A DNA stretch of 33,696 nt from Nemertoderma westbladi (GCA_032718475.1 JAUCBJ010006137.1:1-33696); one strand, 5' to 3'. Positions 10,170 through 19,577 are shown, numbered from the stretch's first letter. The notes: generated from the sequence alone by a model not told the origin. Made by a program: numbers and translations.

Positions 10170-10730
10170 TCAGATTTTAATCCCCATTAAATTTTCCTCT
10201 AGACGAAATGAAGAAACAACAATTTGAAAATTTGAGCAAAGGGGGGGGGGGGGGGATACCCTCCCGTACCAACCGTTCAACACGTCGTAACAACCAACCT
10301 TGCTTGTTACGTCACACCCACTAAGTATGTGAGCCTTCATTATCACATTACATGTTAATGATCCAAGCTTTAGCGTTATTTCATGTAGACTCAAATATCT
10401 TTTTTTATTTTTGGAACCAACTCTAAGCCATAACTCTAAAATTCCAAGTTTGAGGAAATAGTGCATAAAGTATAATAATATAACAACAACATTGGTATCA
10501 TTTGACAAAACTAAGACACGTCGCTGGCCGTTGTTTATTGAATGTTGTATGTGTGGTATTAGTCTCATATCGGCTTCTTCTAGATTGGATATCCAATGTT
10601 CAATGTTGGTCTCAGTATAGTTGTATATCTTAGTTGCTTCTTCATTCACATTACTACCCATAACCCTGCCAGATAAAACGACAACATACCAGATACATTT
10701 AACCAGATTCAGAACAAATTCAAAATCTCA
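10170..10730 (-). pseudogene. Fragment of an uncharacterised invertebrate family with nuclease-like motifs
   Basis: From ATG 10661 the minus frame encodes 163 residues; the open frame extends a little further upstream without an ATG. It contains NLEEADMRLIPHI, VLVLSNDTNVVVILLYF, RVGSKNKKRYLSLHEI, and AHILSGCDVTSKVG. I recognise this series (EAD, SNDTD, HxLTGCD) from a large uncharacterised protein family repeated in cnidarian, mollusc and echinoderm genomes. The spacing of acidic residues recalls PIN/FEN-type nucleases, which is inference only. The usual second Asp in SNDTD is Asn here. The C-terminus after residue 120 runs into a poly-G tract and unrelated sequence, and upstream is closed by stops, so it is a partial copy. 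Confidence 0.55.
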
Positions 10731-10739
10731 ACATCCCTG

Positions 10740-11095
10740 TTTAACTTCCCCTAATTCAAGTATCTCAGGCTCACATTGAAGTCATTAGGAATGCTTGACT
10801 TTTCAACAGTGGAAAAAAATGGCGTTATCTTCTGTATCTTCTGGCAAGGCAACTTCCCAGGTATATTTATGTTATTAAGCCATGAACGCCATGAACAGGC
10901 CGCACTTGAAATATAACCTGTATCGTATCGTATCCAACTGTATCTTGATCACTATGGGACCCTGATAGGGATGATTTATCAGGGTGATCAAAATTATCTA
11001 ATGCTCCCATTGTAAAGGAGTCTGACACAAAGTGACTAGGCAAAGAAGTATTTTAAATCCAGCACATGTTGCAACTTTGTATTTAGCAGGGACTG
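10740..11095. other. Non-coding stretch
   Basis: I see no gene or recognisable repeat here apart from ordinary AT-rich sequence. Confidence 0.5.
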
Positions 11096-11232
11096 GGATC
11101 AAATCGAAATCGAATTGAACGAATTTCACTGGGTCGAAATCGAATCGAAAGCTATTTTTCCAGAAAGCGAATCGAAAAATGACGAAATCGAATCGAAAAT
11201 CGAAAGAAAATGTTCGATTCGATTCAACTTTT
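11096..11232. repeat. Degenerate AATCG/CGAAA repeat with a polarity switch
   Basis: Irregular units of GAAATCGAATCG type fill about 130 bases. At the right end the array switches strand polarity (TTCGATTCGATTC), so the last part can fold back on the rest. A similar design, with a different unit, lies at 12180-12486. Confidence 0.75.
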
Positions 11233-12179
11233 GAAAATTAAACACAATTACAGTCTAGATTGATTGAATTAAATATGTGCTTTAATATAAATAGTGTGTT
11301 TGAAATTTTTTGACATATTTCATCACTAACTTCCCTACTACTTATTTATTATTTTTCACACAATATTCATCAAACATATAATCACCAAAATGTTCAGCAG
11401 CTGTGTGTTAAAATTTCAGAGTATTAGTTTTTTAAATAAATAATAATAGTCTTGGGGTAATGACTACAGTAGTAGTGGCCCTATTTGTAAAAGCTTTTGC
11501 GGCAAAAATATATATTTTTTGTGCAATACGCGAACTACTCTAAACGCAACAGTGTAAACGGCTAACAGATATTAAAGACCATTTTATTAGCAATTCTGTC
11601 GCGTTGCCATGACATCTAGAAAGTAAAACATATTGCATATTTTTCCTTATACTACATATAGTGGGGGTAGAGGTTGATTTAAAAACGCTGCGGCTAATAT
11701 GTAGCTTGTTTTTAGTCAAGGTTACTCGTTGCCATGGCAACTAGAAACTGAAAAAGAATGCATATTGTTCCTTATACGTGATATAATGGTGGTAGACTCT
11801 GATTCCATCATGATACGACCACTGAATACGCATTACAAAACCCGTTGCTTTGGACATTGTCAATATTGCTATCTTTGAAGGTCGTTTTCGCAAGGTTGCT
11901 GTGGTATTTTCAAAAAACGAAACATGCCATTAAATTCTTCATATCCATAATATTAATCTGCTATAAATTTTAAATCGTCATATCTAATATAAGATCTGTT
12001 GCTATGGCAATTTTCTCCGTTGCTATGTTTAAGGCCCCCTAAAAACGAGCACAACGATTTGCTGAAGTCTACCCAAATTTTTTTTAATGTCCTAAGTCTG
12101 CACTAAACATCTATGTAGGGTAGCCGAGTCATATATAAATTTCCTACGGGGTCATAGGCTGGAGCCTGTACTAATTTGG
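11233..12179. repeat. Non-coding stretch with degenerate ~130-bp repeats carrying GTTGCCATGGCAAC
   Basis: Two related segments start near 11600 and 11729. They share GTTGCCATG, CTAGAAA, ATTGCATAT or ATGCATATTG, TTCCTTATAC and GGTAGA in the same order, about 129 bases apart. The second has a perfect 14-bp palindrome, GTTGCCATGGCAAC (11728-11741). Weaker GTTGCTATGGCAA-like pieces recur near 11998. No gene is seen. Confidence 0.6.
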
Positions 12180-12486
12180 CAATAACGAAACGAAAAAATA
12201 ACGTAACGGAAAAATGTTAAACGAAGCGAAATAAAAATACATGAAAATAACGAAACGAAATAGTAAGTGTTTCTTTTTGTTAAATTTTCGTTGTATGTGA
12301 TAAAATCAAAAATTTTAAAAAATACAAAACGAATTTATGATGTTTGATACGAAACGAAAATTTCAAAGATTGATAAAAAACCAAACGAAACGAATATTTG
12401 ATCATATTGGTGAAAACGAAACGAATCTAAATTATAGAAAACGAAACGAAATTGAAATGTCTTTCGTTTCGTTTCGTTTCGTTTTG
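12180..12486. repeat. Degenerate ACGAA repeat with a polarity switch
   Basis: The plus strand carries many ACGAAACGAAA-type units up to about 12455, then flips to TTTCGTTTCG at 12468-12486. The flip creates a small palindrome. The right edge abuts the truncated 3' end of the LINE at 12506-13345. Confidence 0.75.
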
Positions 12487-12505
12487 TTTTTTATTTTTAT
12501 TTTCG

Positions 12506-13345
12506 GTAAGCAGTCGTGCCGTTGATTACTAGATATGAAATATTCTGTTTTAGTTAGGTTTAGTGATAAGCGGTTGTCGACTAGCCAATCAGAGATCTTG
12601 TCTAGCTCGTAGTTAGCAGTAGTAATTAGTAGTTCAAGATCTTTGTGGCTATGAAGAAGGGTTGTGTCATCAGCGAAGAGGGTGGTCAGAAGGTTAGAAG
12701 CGTTAGGTAGATTATTAATATATAGTAAGAAGAGTAGTGGTGATAATACCGAACCTTGGGGAGTGCCACAACTCAGATGCAAAGGCGGTGAAAGACAGTT
12801 ATTTAGAGAAACAGATTGTGACCGGTTTGATAAAAAGCTTTGAAATTAATTTTTTGGTGTTCCGTGGATTCCATATGTATCTAATTTTTTTAATAAAATG
12901 TTGTGATCTAATGTATCGAATGCTTTTTTCAAGTCGATATAGATAGCACAGGCTGAGTTTTTAGAGTCCAGTATAGTCCAGTTTTTCAGTAACCGTTAAT
13001 ATGGCATATGATGTTGATATTTTTTTCCTGAAGCCGAACTGTCGTGATGTTAAAATTGAAAAGCATTCGAGGTAGTTTTGAAGTTGGGAATATATAATAT
13101 ATAATTTGTTCATAAATTTTGCTAAATACCGGTAAGAGAGAAATTGGGCGATAGTTATTTGGATCGAGTGGATCACCCCTCTTATAGTTTGGTATTATTT
13201 TAGCATATTTTAGGCAATCAGGAAAGTTTCCAATAGTAATAGATAGGTTAATTAAGTAAGTAAGGTGGTGAGCAAGTGGTTCAGCAATGGTTCTTAGAAG
13301 TTTAGAAGGAAAGTTATCATTAGTACATTCAGGCAAGTTTTCCTT
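12506..13345 (-). pseudogene. LINE reverse transcriptase fragment (CR1/jockey-like)
   Basis: Reading on the minus strand from 13345 down, three frames together encode the RT palm and fingers. There is FPSKLLRTIAEPLAHHLTYL and PNNYRPISLLPVFSKIYEQI at the start, then RQFGFRKKISTSYAI, then AIYIDLKKAFDTLDHNILL (motif A), then LSCGTPQGSVLSPLLFLLYI (motif B) and LFADDTTLL (motif C, catalytic Asp pair). At least two frame changes and a stop (near 12840) break it. The endonuclease is absent upstream, and the 3' end stops after LSLNLTKTEYF and merges with the ACGAA repeat. It is a different family from the + strand element that follows. Confidence 0.85.
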
Positions 13346-13442
13346 TTAAGATACTCTACATCCTACACATCCTTACTGCTGTATTCACTGCTGTAAATGT
13401 AAATGCTGAACTGTACTACGAACTAATTCTGTAACTGTGTAA

Positions 13443-16223
13443 ATGTCGGACTACGAGTCTTGTGGCGATGGGGATGGTGTTTTTATCACAAAAGACCGAC
13501 CACCCGATATAAACTCATGGTCAATCGCAACTCTTAAGGCTGAATTAGGCCGATTAGATCTAAAAACTAGTGGATCAAGGGCCGATCTTATAAAGCGACT
13601 GCAGGCAGTTTCACTTAGAGATTTCAAAACAATAAGAGACAATACAGCACCATACACTGTACCTGGTGCCCAGCGAGGTTCTCTATCGAAAAACTATAGC
13701 GGCCCCCGTTCTGCTGAGAGAAAACTGCGTCTCTGTTCCACTCTACCCGCACCTATTGCGTCGGCGATACCGGTATCTGTTGACCCTAACAAAGAAAATA
13801 CCTATGACCATAATTGCGGTACTTCAATTGCTCAGGTGAGAGACCTACCTATCCCTATGCAAATTAATACATCTATCAGTACCGGAAACGATGTTGATAT
13901 GGCTATATTAGAAACTGAAAATGAAGACAACCCACCATTCGTAAAAAATAGACCAAATCTTCATCGCTTTAGTAGTAGTAATCATGAAAGTCATATACCG
14001 GTTTTCGAATTAGATGACACAGTAAGTTGGGATCGTCAGACGTCAGATTGTAGTATTCTTCGGAATCGTAGTCGTAGCCGGTCACCCGGGTTTACGAAGC
14101 GTTATAATGTCGAAAACCCACACTGTGACTGCATCCATAAAATGGAGGAATTTAGAGACGAGATGTATGACCGTATACATGCATTACAGAACGAAATTGC
14201 TTTTTTAAACGAAACCCTTTCAAGGCACCAATCAATCCTGGACGAGTCTACGACCCTTGGTCGTGGTGTATCGGACGAGTCTACGGTTTGCCCAACAATC
14301 CCGGATGAGTCCACGGTTTGCCCAACAATCCCGGATGGGTCCACGGTTTGCCCAACAATCCAGGATAGGTCCACGGTTTGCCCAACAATCCCGGATGGGT
14401 CCACGGTTTGCCCAACAATCCCGGATGGGTCCACGGTTCGCCCAACAATCCCGGATGGGTCCACGGTTCGCCCAACAATCCCGGATGGGTCCATGGCTCG
14501 CCCAACAATCCCGGATGGGTCCATGGTTTGCCCAACAACCCCGGATGGGTCCATGGTTCGCCCAACAATCCCGGATGGGTCCACGGTTCGCCCAACATTC
14601 CCGGATGGGTCCATGGTTCGCCCAACAATCCATGACGAGTCCCAGAATCATCCTATAACTACTGATGCAGATAACTGCCAGGAAAACTCACCAAGACCTT
14701 CCTCACCCCCATACACAACGGTGCGAAACGCGAAAAGGGATAAACCAAGAGTCCTAATATTTATGGACAGCAATCGACGGTTTATACGTACAAGACAAAT
14801 CGACATAACAGCAAAGATGATTCCTACAGGTAATTCTCAAGATCTTATTGATAGAATGTACTCATCCGCTAAATTCGACAGTAATGTTACTAAAATATAT
14901 ATCCACACAGGAACAAATGAAGTTGACCCTATCAACAGATCTACAAGGCCTATATGTAAAAACATCGAAACTGCAATCGGAGTAGCAAAACAAACCTGGC
15001 CTAATTGTCAAATAGTTGTTTCTTCCATTCTTCCACGAACTGATATCGATGTTACCAATATCAATAACAACCTCAGAATCTCATGTAGGAAATTAAAAGT
15101 CACGTTAGCATCCCACACGACGATAAACAGATCCCATCTGTATGACGATATACATATTTCACTAAGAAATATAAAGATCCTTGCTAAGTCCCTAAAGGAC
15201 TTTCTTCATCGTAATATTAATGTTACCGACCACTCGGTAAACTTCGGTAAACAACTACGGTACCCCGACACCAACCCGGCTCGGTACCCCGACACCAACC
15301 CGGCTCGGTACCCCGACACCAACCCAGCTCGGTACCCCGACACCAACCCGGCTCGGTACCCCGACACCAACCCGGCTCGGTACCCCGACACCAACCCGGC
15401 TCGGTACCCCGACACCAACCTGGCTCGGTACTCCAACACCAACTCGGCTCGGTATCCCGACACCAACCCGGCTCGGTATCCTGACACCAATCTGGCTCGG
15501 TACCCTGACATCAACCCAGCCCGGTACCCCGACACCAACCTGGCTCGGTACCCCGACACCAACCCGGCTCGATGCCCCGTCACCAACCCGGCTCGGTACC
15601 CTGACACCAACCCGGCTCGGTGCCCTGACACCAACCCGGCTCGGTCCCCTGACACCAATCCGGCTCGGTACCCCGACACCAACCCGGCTCGGTACCCCGA
15701 CACCAACCCGGCTCGGTACCCCGACACCAACCCGGCTCGGTACCCCAACACCAACCCGGCTCGGTACCCCGACACCAACCCGGCTCGGTACCCCGACACC
15801 AACCCGGCTCGGTACCCCGACACCAACCCGGCTCGGTACCCCGACACCAACCCGGCTCGATGCCCCGTCACCAACCCGGCTCGGTACCCTGACACCAACC
15901 CGGCTCGGTACCCTGACACCAACCCGGCTCGGTGCCCTGACACCAACCCGGCTCGGTCCCCTGACACCAACTCGGCTCGGTACCCCGACACCAACCCGGC
16001 TCGGTACCCCGACACCAACCCGGCTCGGTCCCCTGACACAACCCGGCTTGGTACCCCGACACCAACCCGGCTCGGTACCCCAACACCAACCCGGCTCGGT
16101 ACCCCGACACCAACCCGGCTCGGTACCCCGACACCAACCCGGCACGGTACCCCGACACCATCCCGGCTCAGTGCCATGAGGTACCTGAAGAGAAGGTTCT
16201 TCTTAAGTACAACAGACCAGTAG
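13443..16223 (+). CDS. ORF1 of a non-LTR retrotransposon: SAP, coiled coil, SGNH hydrolase-like
   Basis: A single 926-codon frame from ATG 13443. Residues 25-56 form a SAP-type DNA-binding motif (SIATLKAELGRL, then SGSRADLIKRL). Residues about 228-268 look like a short coiled coil. Residues 280-399 are twelve 10-residue repeats of PDGSTVRPTI type. Residues 437-597 resemble the SGNH/esterase domain of CR1/L2 ORF1 proteins: VLIFMDSN (Ser443), HTGTNEV (Asn492), and YDDIHISL (Asp568/569, His571). After residue 605 comes a long RYPDTNPA array. One missing base near 16035 shifts the last 64 residues to a RLGTPTPT reading. In the unshifted frame the protein would instead end about 38 codons after the array at a TGA near 16262. 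Such ORF1 proteins bind element RNA. Only SAP plus SGNH plus two repeat arrays in one ORF1 is unusual. Confidence 0.85.
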   Translation: MSDYESCGDGDGVFITKDRPPDINSWSIATLKAELGRLDLKTSGSRADLIKRLQAVSLRDFKTIRDNTAPYTVPGAQRGSLSKNYSGPRSAERKLRLCSTLPAPIASAIPVSVDPNKENTYDHNCGTSIAQVRDLPIPMQINTSISTGNDVDMAILETENEDNPPFVKNRPNLHRFSSSNHESHIPVFELDDTVSWDRQTSDCSILRNRSRSRSPGFTKRYNVENPHCDCIHKMEEFRDEMYDRIHALQNEIAFLNETLSRHQSILDESTTLGRGVSDESTVCPTIPDESTVCPTIPDGSTVCPTIQDRSTVCPTIPDGSTVCPTIPDGSTVRPTIPDGSTVRPTIPDGSMARPTIPDGSMVCPTTPDGSMVRPTIPDGSTVRPTFPDGSMVRPTIHDESQNHPITTDADNCQENSPRPSSPPYTTVRNAKRDKPRVLIFMDSNRRFIRTRQIDITAKMIPTGNSQDLIDRMYSSAKFDSNVTKIYIHTGTNEVDPINRSTRPICKNIETAIGVAKQTWPNCQIVVSSILPRTDIDVTNINNNLRISCRKLKVTLASHTTINRSHLYDDIHISLRNIKILAKSLKDFLHRNINVTDHSVNFGKQLRYPDTNPARYPDTNPARYPDTNPARYPDTNPARYPDTNPARYPDTNPARYPDTNLARYSNTNSARYPDTNPARYPDTNLARYPDINPARYPDTNLARYPDTNPARCPVTNPARYPDTNPARCPDTNPARSPDTNPARYPDTNPARYPDTNPARYPDTNPARYPNTNPARYPDTNPARYPDTNPARYPDTNPARYPDTNPARCPVTNPARYPDTNPARYPDTNPARCPDTNPARSPDTNSARYPDTNPARYPDTNPARSPDTTRLGTPTPTRLGTPTPTRLGTPTPTRLGTPTPTRHGTPTPSRLSAMRYLKRRFFLSTTDQ
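14281..14640 (+). repeat. 30-bp in-frame minisatellite in ORF1, 12 units
   Basis: Twelve exact-length 30-bp units encode PDGSTVRPTI variants (STVCPTI, SMARPTI, SMVCPTT). The period preserves the frame. Unit variants are mostly synonymous or conservative. It lies between the coiled coil and the SGNH-like domain, probably as a flexible linker. Confidence 0.95.
15258..16180 (+). repeat. 24-bp in-frame minisatellite in ORF1, about 38 units
   Basis: Units encode RYPDTNPA. A marked block starting GATGCCCCGT at 15571 recurs at 15859, exactly 288 bases or 12 units later, so a larger segment was duplicated. One unit near 16035 has lost a base, which changes the ORF1 frame. The array sits after the SGNH-like domain at the ORF1 C-terminus. 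Confidence 0.95.
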
Positions 16224-16533
16224 TAGATGCTTTTATTTCGTTACTGCGAGCTATAAATATATGAATAATAATAATCTTTAACATTTTTACAAAGAACCAT
16301 TGTACCATATAATAACCATAACCAACCGTAATAACTAACATATCACTAAACTATTTCATTCAAGTGCGGAATAATTTTAATATGCATAATATTGTCATTA
16401 TGTTTTAATTATAATATTTTTAATAAATCTAACGCCAGAGCACAAAGCGAAGCAGCGACAGAAGTATATAGAGATAAACCTAAATTAAAACATTTATTAT
16501 GTAATTTCAACGCCAGTGCCACCCGTAATAACT
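16224..16533. other. Spacer between ORF1 and ORF2
   Basis: About 310 AT-rich bases separate the ORFs. ORF2's frame is closed by TAA at 16533-16535, so the two ORFs are not a single read-through frame. GCCAGAGC at about 16434 and GCCAGTGCC at about 16512 are short similar phrases; no promoter or structural signal is clear. Confidence 0.6.
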
Positions 16534-16733
16534 AACCCGGCTCAAATGTAGCACCTTTGTATGTACCATATAATTATAATTACCGAGCCTTACTTACGAA
16601 TTGCCATGAACTTATTTACGCCATATTATTAATTCCGTTGTTCGCCAATATTCATTTATTACTATTAAAGTGCAATTTACTATATAACAGGTTAGAGCGT
16701 CCCATACTGAGTTGCCAGCAAGGGGCTTGTTAT

Positions 16734-19577
16734 ATGTTTATGGCGGGTTTATTTAGAATTGAAACTCGGCGCATATGTATATATCTTGTATATTTGATAT
16801 TAATGTTTAACAAATATATTTTCTTATTACATTTACATTGTGTAAATGAGGTTTATGTAAACTTTGCTGTAAATATCCTAGCCAGTATCTATGGCAACTA
16901 TATTCGCCCATTTTTGTCGCAAAAGAAAATAATATTATTAAAATCTAAGCCAAATCTTCTTCGAAAAACTAAATATAAACCAATTAGACTTTCATTGTTA
17001 ATTCTTTTACAGATCTTAATACCGCAAGTATTCATCCTAAATCAAATTCACTTTTTCCATACTATAATCACTGCCACTGCTGTATTAATAGATTTCCTAC
17101 TCGCAATATGGCTTGTTACAAAACAATACGATAAATTAGAATGTAGAAAACCCACATGTTTAGTATGTTTAGTATTAACTATACAATTAGCGTCACAATT
17201 GTCGGTACATAACCGTTTTACTGTTACAGCACACGCCTACAATATAAAAGTACTTAGTCCCAATAGAAGTTACTCAGGTTCTTTACTTAGTCCACGCCAA
17301 ATAGTCCCAAGAGTGCACCAAGTAACTCATATGCTCACACAATTTTTTATAAGTTTAGGTATCAATATAATAGTTTACATATCAGGCAACATTTTAGCAA
17401 ACATATTCGCCCAATGCAATGATATAGAAACTAACCCGGGACCTAAAGGTACACAGCCAACTAAGACGAACAATCGACCTAATACACAATGTATAACAGT
17501 AACCGACTACATGACACAAAATCCTAACGGGGTAAATTTCATTTTAATCAACACCCGCAGTTTAGTGAAAAATGATGAAGAATTAAAACAATTAATTATG
17601 TCTCTTAAACAGTACGCAATAATTGGAGTAACAGAAACATGGTTAAAGCGGAAACATAGTAAACAATCTATTTCAATACCTGGATATGTACATTACCGTA
17701 ACGATAGGAGGAAAAGAAAGGGAGGGGGGGTTCTTATTTATATTCCAGAAAACTTGCCGCATAAAGTAAAGCAGGACATCCAAAATAAAAACTGCAAATC
17801 TGCATATGAGTCACTTTGGATAGAAATCGATACCAGTATTCTATTCGGCGTAGTATATCGACCCCCCAAAAATGTATCTTTTCTTGAAGATTTTCTTGAA
17901 GAAACGGAAAATGCACTGAACTACAATTATAGTAATACAATCATAGCAGGTGACTTTAATTGTGATATGTTAGATAAAAATAATGTGAAAGTGAAGGAAC
18001 TTGAAAACTATATGATTACTTATAATCTAGACCTACTTAACGAACTTACCCCAACACGATATGGCAATGGGAAAAACAAAAACTCATTACTAGACTTATA
18101 CCTCACTACCTCCCATAATAAATCCATTTATAATTCAATAACAACACCGAGTGGCTTCTCTGACCACGATTATGTATTATTACATTGTGACACGAAGCTA
18201 AGCGCGACACCCACGTCCAAAAAAAGTAGCATAAGAATAACATACAGAGATTATAAACAGTTCTCAGAAAAAATGTTCTTGCAGGATATATCGCAAATAA
18301 ATTGGGCCCCACTATACAATAACGCGGACATTGACAAATCATATAATTACTTCGAACATGAAATTGAAAACGTACTAAACAGATATGCTCCTATAACAAC
18401 AAAAACAATAACAGAAAACAGAACTAAGAACACTACAAACAAAAATGCATGGGAAACACAGGAACTAAAACAACTAAATAAACAAAAAATGGACTCACTA
18501 TATATCTGGAGAACAACAAAAACTGATGATGATTATGCAAACTTTAAGACGAATAGAAATAAATACAATAACTTAAATCGCACATTAAAAAATAATTATA
18601 TGAAATCAAAATTTGCTGGGGCAAAAAATGCAAAATCACGCTGGAAAATAATTAACTCAATTTTAAATAAAAAAAGTACGAGCGATATGATTAATACAAT
18701 AAAAACTAAAAATGGAAAAATTGAACACGGTTGCAAAATAATAGCTAATATACTCAACTCTACATTTTTAACACTGGGACTACAGACTAGAAATATCACA
18801 AAACAAACACTACCTGTTAACACACATACTCCATTGTGCAATGATACTTTTTCATTTCACAATATCACTGTAACTGATCTCTTAACCATCTTGGATAAAC
18901 TAAATACGAATAAATCTGCTGGTCCCTCCACAATTCCCCCACGCATAATAAAATTAATTAAGACAAAAATAGCCTATCCATTAACATATATAATAAACCA
19001 AAGTTTAACCACATCGAAGTTCCCCTCAAACTTAAAAATGACTAATATTACCCCTGTTTTCAAAAAGGGAGATAGAGAGAATCCTACCAACTATCGCCCA
19101 ATATCTGTAACATCCACATTTGCTAAAATTTTCGAAACCGTAATGCTAAACCAAATTGTATCATATATAACTAAAAATAAAATAATCAAAAATAAACAAT
19201 TCGGTTTTCGCAAAGGATATGCAACTTCTGATGCATTAATTTACACTACAGAATCATGGAAAGCAACACTAGATAGCAATAAATATGTGGCCATTGCAGC
19301 ACTGGATGTAACAAAAGCGTTCAACTCTTTAAATCATAATATCCTATTAAACAAACTTACCCGACTCGGATTTCACACTACTGCCACCAACCTAATAGCA
19401 AACTACTTACATGACAGGGTGCAAAGAGTCAAAATTAATAATACTCATTCTGACTGGGCTAAAATTAATCATGGCATTCCACAGGGTACCCAAGTAGGAC
19501 CTATCCTATTTCTTTTATACGTAAATAACATATCCGTACTTTGCATTGTGTGGTGTGGGTTGTTTTGCTTCGAATAA
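16734..19577 (+). CDS. ORF2 of the same retrotransposon: hydrophobic leader, 2A-like motif, AP endonuclease, truncated RT
   Basis: First in-frame ATG is 16734; the frame is open from 16536 without an earlier ATG. Counting from 16734, residues 1-236 form a leader with several hydrophobic segments (for example YLVYLILMF and LSLLILLQILI) ending in DIETNPGP at 230-237. The endonuclease follows with all catalytic motifs visible: LINTRSL, GVTETWL, VVYRPP, IIAGDFNCDML, LLDLYL and SGFSDHDY. The RT has NYRPISVTSTFAKIFE, KQFGFRKGY, ALDVTKAFNSLNHN (motif A) and HGIPQGTQVGPILFLLYVNN (motif B). It then breaks at about 19525, before the FADD/YADD motif, and ends in unrelated codons at 19577. The endonuclease could be intact, but the RT cannot be active. 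Confidence 0.88.
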   Translation: MFMAGLFRIETRRICIYLVYLILMFNKYIFLLHLHCVNEVYVNFAVNILASIYGNYIRPFLSQKKIILLKSKPNLLRKTKYKPIRLSLLILLQILIPQVFILNQIHFFHTIITATAVLIDFLLAIWLVTKQYDKLECRKPTCLVCLVLTIQLASQLSVHNRFTVTAHAYNIKVLSPNRSYSGSLLSPRQIVPRVHQVTHMLTQFFISLGINIIVYISGNILANIFAQCNDIETNPGPKGTQPTKTNNRPNTQCITVTDYMTQNPNGVNFILINTRSLVKNDEELKQLIMSLKQYAIIGVTETWLKRKHSKQSISIPGYVHYRNDRRKRKGGGVLIYIPENLPHKVKQDIQNKNCKSAYESLWIEIDTSILFGVVYRPPKNVSFLEDFLEETENALNYNYSNTIIAGDFNCDMLDKNNVKVKELENYMITYNLDLLNELTPTRYGNGKNKNSLLDLYLTTSHNKSIYNSITTPSGFSDHDYVLLHCDTKLSATPTSKKSSIRITYRDYKQFSEKMFLQDISQINWAPLYNNADIDKSYNYFEHEIENVLNRYAPITTKTITENRTKNTTNKNAWETQELKQLNKQKMDSLYIWRTTKTDDDYANFKTNRNKYNNLNRTLKNNYMKSKFAGAKNAKSRWKIINSILNKKSTSDMINTIKTKNGKIEHGCKIIANILNSTFLTLGLQTRNITKQTLPVNTHTPLCNDTFSFHNITVTDLLTILDKLNTNKSAGPSTIPPRIIKLIKTKIAYPLTYIINQSLTTSKFPSNLKMTNITPVFKKGDRENPTNYRPISVTSTFAKIFETVMLNQIVSYITKNKIIKNKQFGFRKGYATSDALIYTTESWKATLDSNKYVAIAALDVTKAFNSLNHNILLNKLTRLGFHTTATNLIANYLHDRVQRVKINNTHSDWAKINHGIPQGTQVGPILFLLYVNNISVLCIVWCGLFCFE
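17421..17444 (+). other. 2A-like ribosome-skipping motif
   Basis: Codons read D-I-E-T-N-P-G-P, an exact match to the 2A core D-[VI]-E-x-N-P-G-P. The residue before it is Asn (CNDIE), where Gly is commonest. Known 2A peptides cause the ribosome to skip the Gly-Pro bond, releasing the upstream product and restarting at Pro. This would separate the hydrophobic leader from the endonuclease-RT. 2A-like motifs just ahead of the endonuclease are known in some invertebrate non-LTR retrotransposons. Confidence 0.85.

Noticed and set aside
14102-14658. Repeat-derived frames in other phases and on the minus strand (such as DPSGIVG and CWANRGPIR)
   Set aside because: They are shadows of the 30-bp array inside ORF1, whose own frame continues through recognised domains on both sides.
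15206-16177. Minus-strand frames of about 300 codons (YRAGLVSG and PSRVGVGV)
   Set aside because: They mirror the 24-bp array coding RYPDTNPA on the plus strand and have no unique sequence of their own.
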